64,000 bases of DNA from Limnothrix sp. FACHB-406. Lineage in GTDB: Bacteria > Cyanobacteriota > Cyanobacteriia > CACIAM-69d. The stretch lies in NCBI RefSeq assembly GCF_014698235.1, contig NZ_JACJSP010000001.1, positions 248,001-312,000 of the forward strand, given 5' to 3'. Positions 1 to 9,201 of the stretch are shown here, one piece after another (positions within the stretch are counted from its first letter, which is position 1; every line of letters begins with the position of its first letter). Below the pieces are notes generated by a model that saw only the letters and a list, made by a program, of their open reading frames with translations, was not told the origin of the DNA and searched no databases. A program made the translations under genes and the position numbers.

Positions 1-296
1 TGCGCACCGGTCAGGGAAATCGCCGGTTGCCCCGCCGCCTGCAGCGCCATGCTCAACAGGGCGATCGACACCTGCTCCCCGGTCGAAAGCAGCATATCCA
101 TTTCCCGGCGGCTGGGCTGATCGCTAATTTCCCGCGCTAAGGCCACCAGCCCATCGGTGGTTTTGCCCATGGCCGAAACCACCACCACCACGGAGTTTCC
201 CGCTTTCACCGTGTCGATCACCCGAGCCGCCACGGACTGAATCCGCTCGATCGAGCCAACCGATGTACCGCCATATTTCTGAACGATCGTTGCCAT
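1..296 (-). CDS. lysC: Aspartate kinase, N-terminal part (cut by window edge)
   Basis: Aspartate kinase phosphorylates L-aspartate, the first step of the lysine, threonine and methionine pathway. About 98 N-terminal residues are visible. They start [20 protein letters not shown], which carries the family's nucleotide-binding KYGGTSV motif, and continue with the [12 protein letters not shown] strand-loop and the [17 protein letters not shown] stretch. The start codon is the ATG read from 296. The remainder, including the C-terminal ACT domains, lies to the left of the window. Family assignment is secure; completeness cannot be judged. Confidence 0.93.
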   Translation of the reverse strand, partial: MATIVQKYGGTSVGSIERIQSVAARVIDTVKAGNSVVVVVSAMGKTTDGLVALAREISDQPSRREMDMLLSTGEQVSIALLSMALQAAGQPAISLTGA

Positions 297-463
297 TGGT
301 CTTTGCCCCCACAACCGCTAAAGGTGCAAAAAACTTTACCGGAAACCGTCGCCGGCCGCCGCTGCCCCGTCTGCGATCGCGGCTACGGTTTGCCCAGGTT
401 TCCGATTCTTTTTGGTTTTTTGACCATCTCGATCGAGGTCGGGATCAGCTCAAAATGGGCCTT

Positions 464-1033
464 TCAACTGGGCAATGATACGTCTTCGTACAAATCGCTG
501 ATCATTCCTTGCCAATCGATGCTGTGGAAAAACACGCGATCGCCCGGGCCATACCACTCCAAAACCCATCGATTATTGTCATCGCGGCGAAAGCACTCCA
601 CTCGCATCTTGTCCTGACTAATTAGCACATATTCTCTCAGGCTTTCTAAAGCAGAATAGTTAAAGAATTTCTCACCGCGATCACGCAGCTCCGTGCTATC
701 GGAAAGCACTTCAAGAATTAATTTAGGAAAGCATTTGTAATAATCTGTGTTTTGGTCGCGCGGATCACGGGTGACGAGTAAATCAGGATAGTAAAAGCAA
801 TTGTGGCGATCGACTCGCACTTTCATATCACCGGTAAATAGCTGACAACCTTGCTGGCGAACAGATTTCAGGAGCAGCGCCGTTAAGGTTGCCACGATCG
901 TGCAATGGGCACTACTCGCACCCGCCATCGCTACAATTTCTCCATCAATATAGTCATGCTTTTGGGTGGATTTTGCCTCCTGTTGTAAATAGTCATCGGG
1001 GCTAAGGAAATATAAATCCTGTTGAGCAATCAT
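464..1033 (-). CDS. Uma2 family protein (restriction-endonuclease-like fold)
   Basis: This 189-residue protein belongs to the Uma2/DUF820 family, which is strongly expanded in cyanobacteria and predicted to have a PD-(D/E)xK nuclease-like fold; its biological role is unknown. Visible hallmarks are the N-terminal YLQQEAKSTQKHDYIDGEIVAM segment, the metal-site region FYYPDLLV followed by LILEVLSDST, and the DRGEKFFNYSALESLREYVLI segment typical of the family. It is a single gene with no evident operon partner. A second, diverged Uma2 gene lies at 47781-48389. Confidence 0.88.
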   Translation of the reverse strand: MIAQQDLYFLSPDDYLQQEAKSTQKHDYIDGEIVAMAGASSAHCTIVATLTALLLKSVRQQGCQLFTGDMKVRVDRHNCFYYPDLLVTRDPRDQNTDYYKCFPKLILEVLSDSTELRDRGEKFFNYSALESLREYVLISQDKMRVECFRRDDNNRWVLEWYGPGDRVFFHSIDWQGMISDLYEDVSLPS

Positions 1034-1176
1034 GGACTTGTTAATTTCTCCTGATCAATTGCTTTCAGTGCGACATCGATCCTAACTTCAGTGTAGCAAT
1101 GCGGTTGAATGAGCTGCATATTTGAGAGTGAGTGTCGTCTTAAACTCTCGAATTTTTAGAATCAAGTAATTTGAGA

Positions 1177-1806
1177 TTATGGATAGCCATAGGGTAATAA
1201 AAGACCAGGAATTTTTATAAACTCCACTGTCTGGGCTTCGTCGTCAAAAATGCCATATCGCAGAAACCAGCCACCGCCGCGAGGATAGCCCACAGCTCCA
1301 AAACAAATCACATACCGATTACGAGGATCAAGCGAATAACAGCCAACATCAACAAAATGGCTAGTGCTGTTAGCATATTCATCGCAATCTGCGCTAAACA
1401 GAGCAGGAAAATGATTGTGGCCAATAAAAATGAAGCGATACTCGGTTTCGTCAAAAATATTCCAGGCTTCGATACTAGTCGAGACTCGTTTTGGTGTTTT
1501 GCGTGGTGAAATGTGTGTAAAAACGATGGATTCTTCCACAAAGGTAGTAGGCAGTTTTTGCAACCACTGAAAGTTGTCAGGCTGTAAATCGCAGTTGTTG
1601 TAGTCATCATGGTTGCCTCGAATAGTGAGAATGTTGTTGGTTTTGAGGAAGGTGACAACTTGGTCGTTGTAATCACCACCTTCGACCACATCTCCTAGGC
1701 AAATGATGCGATCGACCTGCATGGTGTTGATGTGATCGCAAACGATTTTTAAGCCATCCCAGTGACCATGAATATCGGAAATGATTGCAGTTCTCACCAT
1801 TTGCAA
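1177..1806 (-). CDS. Metallophosphoesterase
   Basis: Calcineurin-like phosphoesterase of about 209 residues. The metal-binding motifs appear in the usual order: ISDIHGH near the N-terminus, GDVVEGG, RGNHDDY and GHNHFP. This is the short single-domain type that acts on phosphodiesters or phosphoproteins in the cytoplasm; the substrate cannot be read from sequence. Translation may start at the second Met (1800), giving MVRTAIISDIHGH, which fits the family N-terminus better. The gene stands alone between a Uma2 gene and a small conserved gene on the same strand. Confidence 0.88.
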   Translation of the reverse strand: MQMVRTAIISDIHGHWDGLKIVCDHINTMQVDRIICLGDVVEGGDYNDQVVTFLKTNNILTIRGNHDDYNNCDLQPDNFQWLQKLPTTFVEESIVFTHISPRKTPKRVSTSIEAWNIFDETEYRFIFIGHNHFPALFSADCDEYANSTSHFVDVGCYSLDPRNRYVICFGAVGYPRGGGWFLRYGIFDDEAQTVEFIKIPGLLLPYGYP

Positions 1807-1941
1807 ATCACCTACTGCGCCAACAGCTTACTAGCTTCAAGATACCCAAACTGAATTACAGATTGATCGACGGTGCGTGGGAGAAAATGCCAGCGCGATC
1901 GTTTCCCCGCAAGCGTTCTCCCAAGCACCCTACACACGAAC

Positions 1942-2214
1942 TTAACTCAACGACAATAGCCGCCGCATCAAGCTCATCACCTCACCGGGATTTTGCGTCG
2001 GCTGCATGGGCGACCACTCATACAGCTCCGCAAAGCCGCGCAAATACAGCACGCGGATCGTGTTTTCGACGGCACGTGGCGACCCGATCACCATCACCTT
2101 CACCGTTTCGCGCCCATCCGATCGCGCCAGCAAGGAATCGAGCTGAGATCGCCCCTCAGTCAAGGATTCCGAGGCGATCGGCGTTTCTACAAAACTCTGC
2201 ATTGTCATGGCCAT
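1942..2214 (-). CDS. Small conserved cyanobacterial-type hypothetical protein
   Basis: A 90-residue protein with no domain I recognise. The N-terminus is polar. The middle (VKVMVIGSPRAVENTIRVLYLRGFAELYEWSP) has an alternating beta-alpha pattern, and the C-terminus reads PGEVMSLMRRLLSLS. An alternative start is at Met4. HIP1-like CGATCG sites and normal codon use suggest a resident gene. No function is proposed. Confidence 0.6.
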   Translation of the reverse strand: MAMTMQSFVETPIASESLTEGRSQLDSLLARSDGRETVKVMVIGSPRAVENTIRVLYLRGFAELYEWSPMQPTQNPGEVMSLMRRLLSLS

Positions 2215-2414
2215 ACCTTCTCAAATGGATTGGCTGCTGTGAATGATTCAGAGCAAGACAAACAAGACACCACCCTCGGCTCAGGCTTGCAGTCATGACC
2301 AGCCTAGAGGTTTTGTGCCTGATGTTGTCTTTTGAGTCAACACTTGGATGTTATGTGCTGTCAGCTCAAAGGTCAACATTTACCGGATTAAGATTCTTTG
2401 ACAGGATTGGGGGC

Positions 2415-2645
2415 ATGGGAAGAGCAGGAAAAGCCCTCAAATCCGTATTAGACCAGCACAAAATCAGCCAGAACCGGCTGGCGGTGCTGTTGCAAGTTGA
2501 TCGGTCAGTGGTTTTTAAGTGGTTTCACGAGCAGCGCGACCCTACGGCTGAGACCGTTGTGGAGATCGTCACAGCTTTGAAAGGATTGAACCCCGAAGCT
2601 GCCCGCGACTTTGTGCAGTGCTACTTAGGCGAGCTTTTGGAATAG
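2415..2645 (+). CDS. Small XRE-family helix-turn-helix regulator
   Basis: A 76-residue DNA-binding protein made almost entirely of one Cro/C1-type helix-turn-helix: VLDQHKISQNRLAVLLQVDRSVVFKWFHEQRDPTAETVVEIVTAL. The ATG at 2415 places the HTH close to the N-terminus as in the family. The same frame is open upstream to 2295, but that extension has no family resemblance. No adjacent operon partner is seen, so targets are unknown. Confidence 0.82.
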   Translation: MGRAGKALKSVLDQHKISQNRLAVLLQVDRSVVFKWFHEQRDPTAETVVEIVTALKGLNPEAARDFVQCYLGELLE

Positions 2646-2765
2646 CCGATCGGCCTTGCCAGCTCCCCGCTGGATTTGCCAACTCTAATCGATATCACGG
2701 TCAGATCATTCAGTGATGCACTGTTGACATATCGCAGCGACAAGGGTGCGATCGATATTTCGTAG

Positions 2766-2819
2766 GGTGCGTAGAGCAATGCTTGCTTCTTCCAAAATCT
2801 CATCTATACCATACGCACC
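2766..2819. repeat. Short element with inverted ends (GTAGGGTGCGT type)
   Basis: The left end reads GGTGCGTA (2766-2773) and the right end TACGCACC (2812-2819), an exact 8-bp inverted pair enclosing about 38 bp. It begins with GTAGGGTGCGT, a motif dispersed widely in filamentous cyanobacterial genomes. It lies in the gap between two converging genes and abuts the end of the 2821-3810 gene. Confidence 0.5.
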
Positions 2820-2820
2820 G

Positions 2821-3810
2821 CTAATAATATTCAGCTAATATTTCGGTTAGAAATTCATCAAACTTTGGTAAAACGCTAGACTCAAGATATTGAGTATTAA
2901 AAGGATCTTTATCTGTCAGCGCGATGATTTCCTTAATCCAAGAACAGTGATTACCTAGGTCTTGTGTCATTGAAGATAGTAGCATTCTCATTTTGTGAAG
3001 ATCTGAGTCTTCATAGCCACTATCAGATCTTATCGAGCCAACGAACGCATTCATAAAATCAAGGAAATTATAGTCTGGAAGGTTGGCTTTAGTAGAATAG
3101 TGCTTAACTCTTGATTTAAGCTCATTTTTGAATTTGACAATATGGAAATTAAAACTTTGATCATTTTTCAACTCAGAGATCTCAGAAATAAGGTCTATTA
3201 CTATGCTACTTAAGAACATTTCCCGAAGTCTTTTGAGTTGATTCCCTACTTGTTTTTCAAACACTTCAACCTTGTAATCTTTTTCCAGAAAAATCCTGAT
3301 TCTGCTTTTAGTGAGTGCCTTAAAAATGCCAATTTCGACTTCGTCAAAAGGCTTATTTGCATAGAGAATTAGAATGTCTAATAGGGAATGAGCCTTGTTA
3401 GGGTTGCCCAAACCTTCAGTTTCATCTAGGATTGAGTCGAAATGACTAAAAGCATGGCCAATTGACAACATCCTTGGGCACAGATAGGGATTTCTTGCTT
3501 CGTAGTCCATGGCATGTTCTAATGCGCCGTAAAGACTATCATTTATCTCATTTAACCTCCTGCCATCTTGTCGTGTCAGTAGCAAAAAATTAATGAGCCT
3601 AGGATTCGCAAATACCCTAAGGTTTCTAAGTCTTGCAAGCTCTAAATTGCGATCATACACTCGCTTGTAATACGTTTTGGGTGATTCACTTTTCTCAATC
3701 CAATATGATAAAATCATTGTTAAAACAGACTTAATGCAACGAACTCTATCAAGAGTGTTTTTGGACTGTAAATCAATGACTATAGTCGTGTCAGGTAGTT
3801 GAATTCTCAT
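2821..3810 (-). CDS. AT-rich orphan hypothetical protein
   Basis: A predicted protein of about 329 residues with no domain I can name. It is rich in Lys, Ile, Asn, Leu and Ser and looks largely alpha-helical, with long amphipathic stretches such as KQVGNQLKRLREMFLSSIVI and no membrane segment. Base composition is clearly more AT-rich than its neighbours and no GCGATCGC site was seen inside, suggesting recent acquisition. The chosen start gives MRIQLPDTTIVIDLQ; upstream ATG and TTG codons would add up to 8 residues. It may be a defence or island gene, but nothing in the sequence proves that. Confidence 0.6.
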   Translation of the reverse strand: MRIQLPDTTIVIDLQSKNTLDRVRCIKSVLTMILSYWIEKSESPKTYYKRVYDRNLELARLRNLRVFANPRLINFLLLTRQDGRRLNEINDSLYGALEHAMDYEARNPYLCPRMLSIGHAFSHFDSILDETEGLGNPNKAHSLLDILILYANKPFDEVEIGIFKALTKSRIRIFLEKDYKVEVFEKQVGNQLKRLREMFLSSIVIDLISEISELKNDQSFNFHIVKFKNELKSRVKHYSTKANLPDYNFLDFMNAFVGSIRSDSGYEDSDLHKMRMLLSSMTQDLGNHCSWIKEIIALTDKDPFNTQYLESSVLPKFDEFLTEILAEYY

Positions 3811-3911
3811 GTTGACTGTCCAAAAACACATCAATGAAATTCAAAATATTCGTCTAACGCCAAAGGACCCTAATTAAGGCTTTTGTTGTTTGCAATTTTA
3901 GATTTAACGAA

Positions 3912-3942
3912 CATCTTGAGGCAAGATACTTGCCTCAAGATG
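3912..3942. terminator. Perfect 14-bp inverted repeat, possible terminator
   Basis: CATCTTGAGGCAAG (3912-3925) is followed after ATA by its exact complement CTTGCCTCAAGATG (3929-3942). The weaker outer arms AACG and CGTT extend the palindrome. It lies just downstream of the minus-strand small gene at 3981-4124. A long T run is lacking, so a terminator role is only likely; it could be a palindromic element. Confidence 0.5.
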
Positions 3943-3980
3943 CTTCCGTTGAGAGGCAAAAATCGTGTGGTTATTAGCGA

Positions 3981-4124
3981 TCAGACAATCGCATTGATTG
4001 ATTTCTGCTCCTTCTGAAGCTTGTTCACTTGCTTGGTGATTGCAGGGACATAATTTTTGAGTCCATTGTAGGAATCCGCAGATTTCCCAGCATCGCAGCA
4101 TCCAAACTCATACTTCTTTGCCAT
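3981..4124 (-). CDS. Possible small protein (47 aa)
   Basis: The reading frame MAKKYEFGCCDAGKSADSYN... ends with KLQKEQKSINAIV. Composition is protein-like, with a lysine/glutamine-rich helical tail. It is not a family I recognise. A different minus-strand frame (3904-4101, 65 residues) overlaps it but has a less plausible composition. Downstream on the minus strand lies a strong palindrome that could end its transcript. Coding status is uncertain. Confidence 0.3.
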   Translation of the reverse strand: MAKKYEFGCCDAGKSADSYNGLKNYVPAITKQVNKLQKEQKSINAIV

Positions 4125-4493
4125 GTCTGTTTTTTAGTCCATGAGGATTAGTGAGAAGTTGATTCTTTATCAAGCTACTCATGACTTAGACTTTAAATTC
4201 TCTTGGCTCTGTATGACAATCAGATTGATACAAAACTTATCAAAATCAAAGACATCGTGTTCTTGTACTATATAGCCATTCCCTAAAATGATGGGTACGC
4301 CATACTGCAGATGCAATGAAGCAGTTATTTGGCTGCGAAGTGCTCACCCTGCGGGTCACGTTGCTTAGTAAGCAAGGTAAAGGCTGTATGTTGTCTGAGT
4401 ATTTGGGCGAGAGTTCGAGACTATAAGGTTTCTGCCAGACTCTGTGTATGTAGTGTCCGGTACTACTGCCCTCAGCGAACTGGATTTATACGA
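4125..4493. other. AT-rich spacer without recognisable gene
   Basis: No convincing reading frame or RNA gene is visible. It contains the string AGGTAAAGGCTGTAT near 4375-4389, which matches the right terminal repeat of the MITE-like element at 29086-29193, so a remnant of that element family may lie here. The spacer ends at the decayed copy of the oxoprolinase gene start. Confidence 0.4.
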
Positions 4494-4550
4494 TAGGCGC
4501 TTCGGGTGGGGTAGGGCGTGGATCGGCGTTGGTGATTTTGGATCGATCGC
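4494..4550 (+). pseudogene. Decayed duplicate of the oxoprolinase gene start
   Basis: These 57 bp match 4850-4906, the region spanning the oxoprolinase start codon, with only a few substitutions and the same orientation (offset 356). In this copy the ATG has become GTG, and the sixth codon TGG has become TGA, so it cannot be translated past five residues. It and the intact copy bracket the DUF2283 gene. Confidence 0.8.
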
Positions 4551-4568
4551 AGCGTGAGGAACTGTTGA

Positions 4569-4808
4569 ATGGATTCAAACCTGAGCCTTAGTTACGATCG
4601 CACGGGTGACAGCCTCCTCATTGTCATTTGTCCGCCCTATCCCGAACAAGAAACCGAAGAACTGGGTGATGGTTTGCTCGCACGGTTCAACCCTGACACC
4701 AACGACATTGAAGCGATCGAAATCTTCTTCTTTTCCCAACGCCTCCAAACCGATCGCCCCCTGCAACTTCCCCTTTGGGCCGATTTGCGCCTTGCGATCG
4801 CCCCATAG
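4569..4808 (+). CDS. DUF2283 domain protein
   Basis: A 79-residue protein showing the DUF2283 pattern: LSYDRTGDSLLIVI near the start, then a polar segment and GLLARFNPDTNDIEAIEIFFFSQRL. Members are small beta-rich proteins often next to DUF4258 genes in arrangements suggestive of toxin-antitoxin pairs. No DUF4258 partner was found beside it. The gene sits between two copies of the 5' end of the neighbouring oxoprolinase gene, so it probably arrived as an inserted cassette. Confidence 0.8.
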   Translation: MDSNLSLSYDRTGDSLLIVICPPYPEQETEELGDGLLARFNPDTNDIEAIEIFFFSQRLQTDRPLQLPLWADLRLAIAP

Positions 4809-4873
4809 CGCAACGGACTAACCGATCCGCTCCTATGATGAATCGAGATTAGGCGCTTCGGGTGGGGCAGAGC

Positions 4874-7800
4874 ATGGATCGGCGTTGGTGGTTTTGGGTT
4901 GATCGCGGGGGCACGTTTACCGACATTGTGGCGCGGCGGCCCGATGGGCGGCTGGTGGTGTATAAGCTGCTGTCGGAAAACCCTGATCGCTATGCCGATG
5001 CGCCCGTCCAGGGGATTCGCGACCTGATGGGATTAGCCGCCGATGAGCCGATCGACTTGGCGCAGATTGGGGCGATCGAGATGGGAACCACTGTCGCCAC
5101 CAACGCCCTGCTGGAACGCAAAGGCGATCGCACCGTGCTGGTGATCACCGAAGGGTTTGGCGATGCCCTGAAGATTGGCTACCAAAACCGACCGGATATT
5201 TTTGCGCTGGAGATTCGCAAGCCCGCGCCGCTCTATGAACGGGCGATCGAGGTGCGGGAACGGTTGAGCGCCCAAGGCGAGGTGGTGCGCCCCTTCGACG
5301 CGGCCGCCCAGGCGGACTTATTGGCGCAACTGAAAGCGGCGCGGGCCGAGGGTTGCACCAGTTGCGCGATCGCCCTGATCCATGGCTACCGTTACCCCCA
5401 GCATGAGCACATCGCGGCGGCTCTGGCGGAGGCAGCGGGGTTTGAGCAAATTTCCGTGTCCCATCATGTGAGTCCGCTGATTAAGCTGGTTAGCCGCGCC
5501 GAAACCACCGTGGTCGATGCCTACCTGTCGCCCGTGCTGCGGCGTTATGTGAACCAGGTGCGATCGACCCTGGCGGGGCCGGACAGTGAGGCCTTGGCGG
5601 GCAAGCTGTTTTTTATGCAGTCCAACGGCGGGCTGACCGATGCCGATCGGTTCCGGGGCAAGGATGCGGTGCTGTCGGGGCCGGCGGGCGGCATTGTCGG
5701 GGCGGTGCAAACCTGCGTGGCGGCGGGCTTTGAGCAAATCGTCACCTTTGACATGGGCGGCACGTCCACCGATGTGGCCCACTATGCGGGCGAGTATGAG
5801 CGGCAGTTCGAGACGGAGGTGGCGGGGGTGCGGCTGCGGGCCCCGATGATGGCGATCCATACGGTGGCGGCGGGCGGCGGCTCGATTTTGCACTTCGATG
5901 GTCAGCGCTACCGGGTGGGGCCCGACTCGGCGGGGGCGAATCCCGGCCCGGCGGCCTACGGGCGCGGCGGCCCTCTGACCGTTACCGATTGCAATGTGCA
6001 GCTTGGCAAGTTGCACCCGGACTTTTTCCCGGCGGTGTTTGGCCCCGAGGGCGATCGCCCCTTGGACAAGGCGATCGTGGCGGAACGGTTCGCGGCCCTC
6101 ACGGCGACGATCGCCCAGGCCACCGGCGATGGTCGCAGCCCGGAAGCGGTGGCGGCCGGGTTCCTGGCGATCGCGATCGAGAAAATGGCAGCGGCGATTA
6201 AGCAAATTTCCGTCCAGCGCGGCTACGATTTGGCGCACTACACCCTCTGTTGCTTCGGCGGGGCGGGCGGCCAGCACGCTTGCCTATTGGCGGAAGCGTT
6301 GGGGATGACGCGGATTTTTATCCATCCCTACGCCGGGGTGCTGTCGGCCTACGGGATTGGGCTGGCGGATGTGCGGCAAATTGGTGAACGGGCGATCGAG
6401 CAGGTCTTGGAACCGGGGGCGATCACCGCGTTGGAACCGAGCTTTGGCGACTTACAAAGGTCACTGGAGCCGCAATTGCCGGGATTCCAGGAAGCGATCC
6501 GCACGGCCCGGCTGCGCTACGGCGGCACGGATTCGCCCTTGGTGGTGAGCTGGCCGGCGGCGACGGAACCCGACCCGGCGGGCTGGTTGCGCGATCGCTT
6601 CGAGGCAATCCACCGCCAGCGCTACGGGTTCGCCCTGCCCGATAAGCCGGTGGTGATTGAGGCGATCGCCCTGGAGTTGGTGCGCCATAAAGATCTGCCG
6701 CCGGAACCGCTGCTGGTGGCCAGTCGATCGACTCCGCCGGAACCGATCACGACGATTCGGATCTATACGGCCGATCGCTGGTGGGATGCGCCGGTCTTTG
6801 GGCGATCGGACTTGCAACCGGGCGATCGGATCGTCGGGCCAGCGGTGATTGTGGAACCGACGGGCACAAATGTGATTGAACCGGGCTGGGCGGCCACCTT
6901 GGGCGATCGGGGCGGCCTAGTCCTCGAAACCCTCGCCCCAACTGACCCGGACAAGGGGCTTAAGCCCCTTGCTGCCAACCGTTCCGATGATCTAATCGAT
7001 CCATCCGCAAGTCGGCTCAACTCTGAAGACAAGGGGACACAGTTCATTAACGCCCCAAATCTCGACAGCAAGGGGCTTCAGCCCCTTGTCTCCGACGACG
7101 AGCCAACGCCGCAACCCGATCCGGTGCGGTTGGAGATCTTCAACAATCGGTTCAGCGCGATCGCCGAGCAGATGGGCGCAACCCTGCAAAACACCAGCTA
7201 TTCCGTGAATATCAAGGAGCGGCTGGACTTTTCCTGCGCCCTGTTCGATCGCGCCGGGCAACTGATCGCCAACGCCCCTCACATTCCCGTCCACCTCGGT
7301 TCCATGGGCGAAACGGTCACGGCCCTGATGGCGGCGCGGGAGCTGCGGCCCGGCGATGTGTTTGCCAGCAACAACCCCTACAACGGCGGCACGCACCTGC
7401 CCGATATCACGGTGATTACGCCGGTCTGGTTGCGATCGCCCGCCGGAGTCCTGAGTGATCGCCCGGATTTCTTCGTCGCCTCCCGCGGCCACCACGCGGA
7501 CTTGGGCGGCCTGACCCCAGGATCGATGCCACCCCACAGCCACTCGATCGCCGAAGAGGGCATCCTGTTTGACTTCCTGCCGATCGTCCACGCCGGGGAA
7601 TTCCTAGAGGCTGACGTGCTGGCGCAACTGGCTGATAATCCCTACCCCGCCCGCAACCCGGTGCAAAACCTGGCGGACTTGCAGGCGCAAATTGCCGCCA
7701 ACGAGCGCGGTTGCCAGGAATTGCAGCGCCTAGCGGATACCTACGGAGCCGCCACGATCCAAGCCTACGCCGGGTTTGTGCAGGACAACGCCGCCGCCTC

Positions 7801-8659
7801 GGTGGAACGGGCGATCGCCCAATTGCGGGACGGGCAAGCGACGATCGCCCTCGATTGCGGGGCGCAAATTACGGTGCAAGTGCGGATCGATCGGGCACGG
7901 CGGCGGGCGGCGATCGACTTCAGCGGCACATCGCCCCAGCAGCCGAACAACTTCAACGCCCCGATCGCAATCACCAAAGCCGCCGTCCTCTACGTGTTCC
8001 GCACCCTCGTGGCCGACGAAATTCCCCTGAATGCCGGGTGTTTGCGCCCGATCGATCTGACCGTGCCACCCGCCAGCCTGCTCGATCCCCGATTGCCCGC
8101 CGCCGTCGTGGCCGGCAACGTGGAAACCTCCCAAGCCGTAGTCGATGCGCTCTACCAAGCCCTCGGGGTGATGGCCAACGCCCAGGGCACGATGAACAAC
8201 TTCACCTTTGGGAGCGATCGCCACCAATATTACGAAACGATCTGCGGCGGCGCGGGGGCGGGCGCAACCTTCCCCGGAGCCGACGCGGTGCAAACGCACA
8301 TGACCAACTCCCGGCTCACAGATCCCGAGGTGTTGGAGTGGCGCTATCCGGTGCGGCTGGAGTCCTTCCAAATTCGCCCCAATAGCGGCGGCGCGGGCCA
8401 ACAGCGCGGCGGCCACGGCGTGATCCGCAAACTGCGCTTTTTGGAACCGATGACGGCGGCGATCGTTTCGGGGCGGCGATCGACCCAACCGGCGGGCCTG
8501 GCCGGCGGCGCACAGGGTCAACCGGGCCGCGCCTGGGTGGAACGGCTGAACGGGGCGATCGACCCTCTCGGCGCTACCGATCAGGTGCAAGTACAAGCCG
8601 GTGAGGCGATCGCGATCGAAACCCCCGGCGGCGGCGGCTATGGCCGATTGGGGAAGTAA
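4874..8659 (+). CDS. 5-oxoprolinase (ATP-hydrolysing), fused HyuA-HyuB
   Basis: A 1261-residue cytosolic enzyme expected to open 5-oxo-L-proline to glutamate with ATP; a related hydantoinase activity is possible. The N-terminal hydantoinase A half begins [20 protein letters not shown] and carries [14 protein letters not shown] linker of roughly residues 690-750 follows, then the hydantoinase B half (starting near [17 protein letters not shown], with [15 protein letters not shown] and [10 protein letters not shown]), ending with a Gly-rich tail. The ATG at 4874 is preferred over the in-frame GTG at 4862 because homology starts there and the duplicated upstream copy also diverges around it. Oddly, the linker contains two genomic palindromic repeats read in frame as KGLKPL and KGLQPL. 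Confidence 0.9.
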   Translation: MDRRWWFWVDRGGTFTDIVARRPDGRLVVYKLLSENPDRYADAPVQGIRDLMGLAADEPIDLAQIGAIEMGTTVATNALLERKGDRTVLVITEGFGDALKIGYQNRPDIFALEIRKPAPLYERAIEVRERLSAQGEVVRPFDAAAQADLLAQLKAARAEGCTSCAIALIHGYRYPQHEHIAAALAEAAGFEQISVSHHVSPLIKLVSRAETTVVDAYLSPVLRRYVNQVRSTLAGPDSEALAGKLFFMQSNGGLTDADRFRGKDAVLSGPAGGIVGAVQTCVAAGFEQIVTFDMGGTSTDVAHYAGEYERQFETEVAGVRLRAPMMAIHTVAAGGGSILHFDGQRYRVGPDSAGANPGPAAYGRGGPLTVTDCNVQLGKLHPDFFPAVFGPEGDRPLDKAIVAERFAALTATIAQATGDGRSPEAVAAGFLAIAIEKMAAAIKQISVQRGYDLAHYTLCCFGGAGGQHACLLAEALGMTRIFIHPYAGVLSAYGIGLADVRQIGERAIEQVLEPGAITALEPSFGDLQRSLEPQLPGFQEAIRTARLRYGGTDSPLVVSWPAATEPDPAGWLRDRFEAIHRQRYGFALPDKPVVIEAIALELVRHKDLPPEPLLVASRSTPPEPITTIRIYTADRWWDAPVFGRSDLQPGDRIVGPAVIVEPTGTNVIEPGWAATLGDRGGLVLETLAPTDPDKGLKPLAANRSDDLIDPSASRLNSEDKGTQFINAPNLDSKGLQPLVSDDEPTPQPDPVRLEIFNNRFSAIAEQMGATLQNTSYSVNIKERLDFSCALFDRAGQLIANAPHIPVHLGSMGETVTALMAARELRPGDVFASNNPYNGGTHLPDITVITPVWLRSPAGVLSDRPDFFVASRGHHADLGGLTPGSMPPHSHSIAEEGILFDFLPIVHAGEFLEADVLAQLADNPYPARNPVQNLADLQAQIAANERGCQELQRLADTYGAATIQAYAGFVQDNAAASVERAIAQLRDGQATIALDCGAQITVQVRIDRARRRAAIDFSGTSPQQPNNFNAPIAITKAAVLYVFRTLVADEIPLNAGCLRPIDLTVPPASLLDPRLPAAVVAGNVETSQAVVDALYQALGVMANAQGTMNNFTFGSDRHQYYETICGGAGAGATFPGADAVQTHMTNSRLTDPEVLEWRYPVRLESFQIRPNSGGAGQQRGGHGVIRKLRFLEPMTAAIVSGRRSTQPAGLAGGAQGQPGRAWVERLNGAIDPLGATDQVQVQAGEAIAIETPGGGGYGRLGK
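6952..6971. repeat. Palindromic repeat inside oxoprolinase linker, copy 1
   Basis: CAAGGGGCTTAAGCCCCTTG is a perfect 20-bp palindrome. It is translated in frame as KGLKPL within the linker between the HyuA and HyuB halves. Near-identical copies lie at 7069-7088 and, in intergenic DNA, at 36118-36137. Confidence 0.85.
7069..7088. repeat. Palindromic repeat inside oxoprolinase linker, copy 2
   Basis: CAAGGGGCTTCAGCCCCTTG differs from copy 1 only at one central base and is read in frame as KGLQPL. It is the same element as the intergenic copy at 36118-36137. Confidence 0.85.
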
Positions 8660-8709
8660 TCAGATGCAAACTATAGAGCACCTATAACTGATGCGAATTA
8701 GCCGCAGGC

Positions 8710-9075
8710 TCAATCTGAATTAGCGGAACTTGAATCCAAAGCATCCGGTAGGCGAGCTTCAGGAAATTGTTTCAGGCCCCAGCGAGCGATCGAGCGCAGC
8801 ACAGGACGCAAACTTTCGCCCGCCTCCGTAAGTTGGTAATTCATGCGGCGAGTGTGATTGCTGTAGGGCTGTTTGGTAATCAGCCCCAGGGCTTCCAGAG
8901 ACTTCAGGCGGCTGGCCAAAATATTGGTAGAAATTCCCTCGGGCGATTCCAAAAACTCCTCAAAGCGCTGCTTACCAAAAAACAGCATGTCCCGAATGAC
9001 CAGCAGCGTCCACCGATCGCCCAGCAGATCCAGCGTACAGGCGATCGGGCAGTGAGATCGGTGGTCAACCGCCAT
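8710..9075 (-). CDS. HxlR-family winged-helix regulator
   Basis: A 121-residue transcriptional regulator of the HxlR/MarR-like class. It shows the family opening HCPIACTLDLLGDRWTLLVIRDML (Cys next to Pro, possible redox sensor), the winged-helix core RFEEFLESPEGISTNILASRLKSLEALGLI, and YQLTEAGESLRPVL. The ATG at 9075 has GGAG nine bases upstream and is preferred to the TTG at 9090. It is divergent from the cupin gene at 9202. HxlR regulators often control a divergent neighbour in response to electrophiles or quinones, so the cupin is the likely target. Confidence 0.88.
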   Translation of the reverse strand: MAVDHRSHCPIACTLDLLGDRWTLLVIRDMLFFGKQRFEEFLESPEGISTNILASRLKSLEALGLITKQPYSNHTRRMNYQLTEAGESLRPVLRSIARWGLKQFPEARLPDALDSSSANSD

Positions 9076-9090
9076 AGCACAAGGCTCCAA

Positions 9091-9201
9091 AATTCATTCC
9101 CGTTCAGGAATTTACAACTTTTTCAAGTCTCCCTTGCATTTTACAAGTAACCCTGTTAGTTTGATTTTGACTTGCAACTTGCAATTTAAAAGTTAATTGC
9201 C
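9091..9201. promoter_or_regulatory. Divergent regulatory region with HxlR-type operator candidates
   Basis: This 111-bp AT-rich gap separates the divergent regulator and cupin genes. It holds the palindrome TTACAAGTAA (TTAC-2-GTAA) at 9141-9150, and the octamer ACTTGCAA occurs twice in tandem near 9170-9185. Short TTAC/GTAA inverted sites are typical of HxlR-family operators; assignment to this regulator is inference. Confidence 0.45.

Noticed and set aside
3904-4101. A 65-codon minus-strand frame
   Set aside because: Cys/Gln/His-rich composition and poor start context; the overlapping 47-residue frame is more protein-like, though also uncertain.
5318-6277. Long open frames opposite and beside the oxoprolinase gene, up to 319 codons
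   Set aside because: They are antisense shadows in GC-rich coding DNA. They are rich in Arg, His, Gly and Pro and have no domain, and the plus-strand gene fully explains the region.
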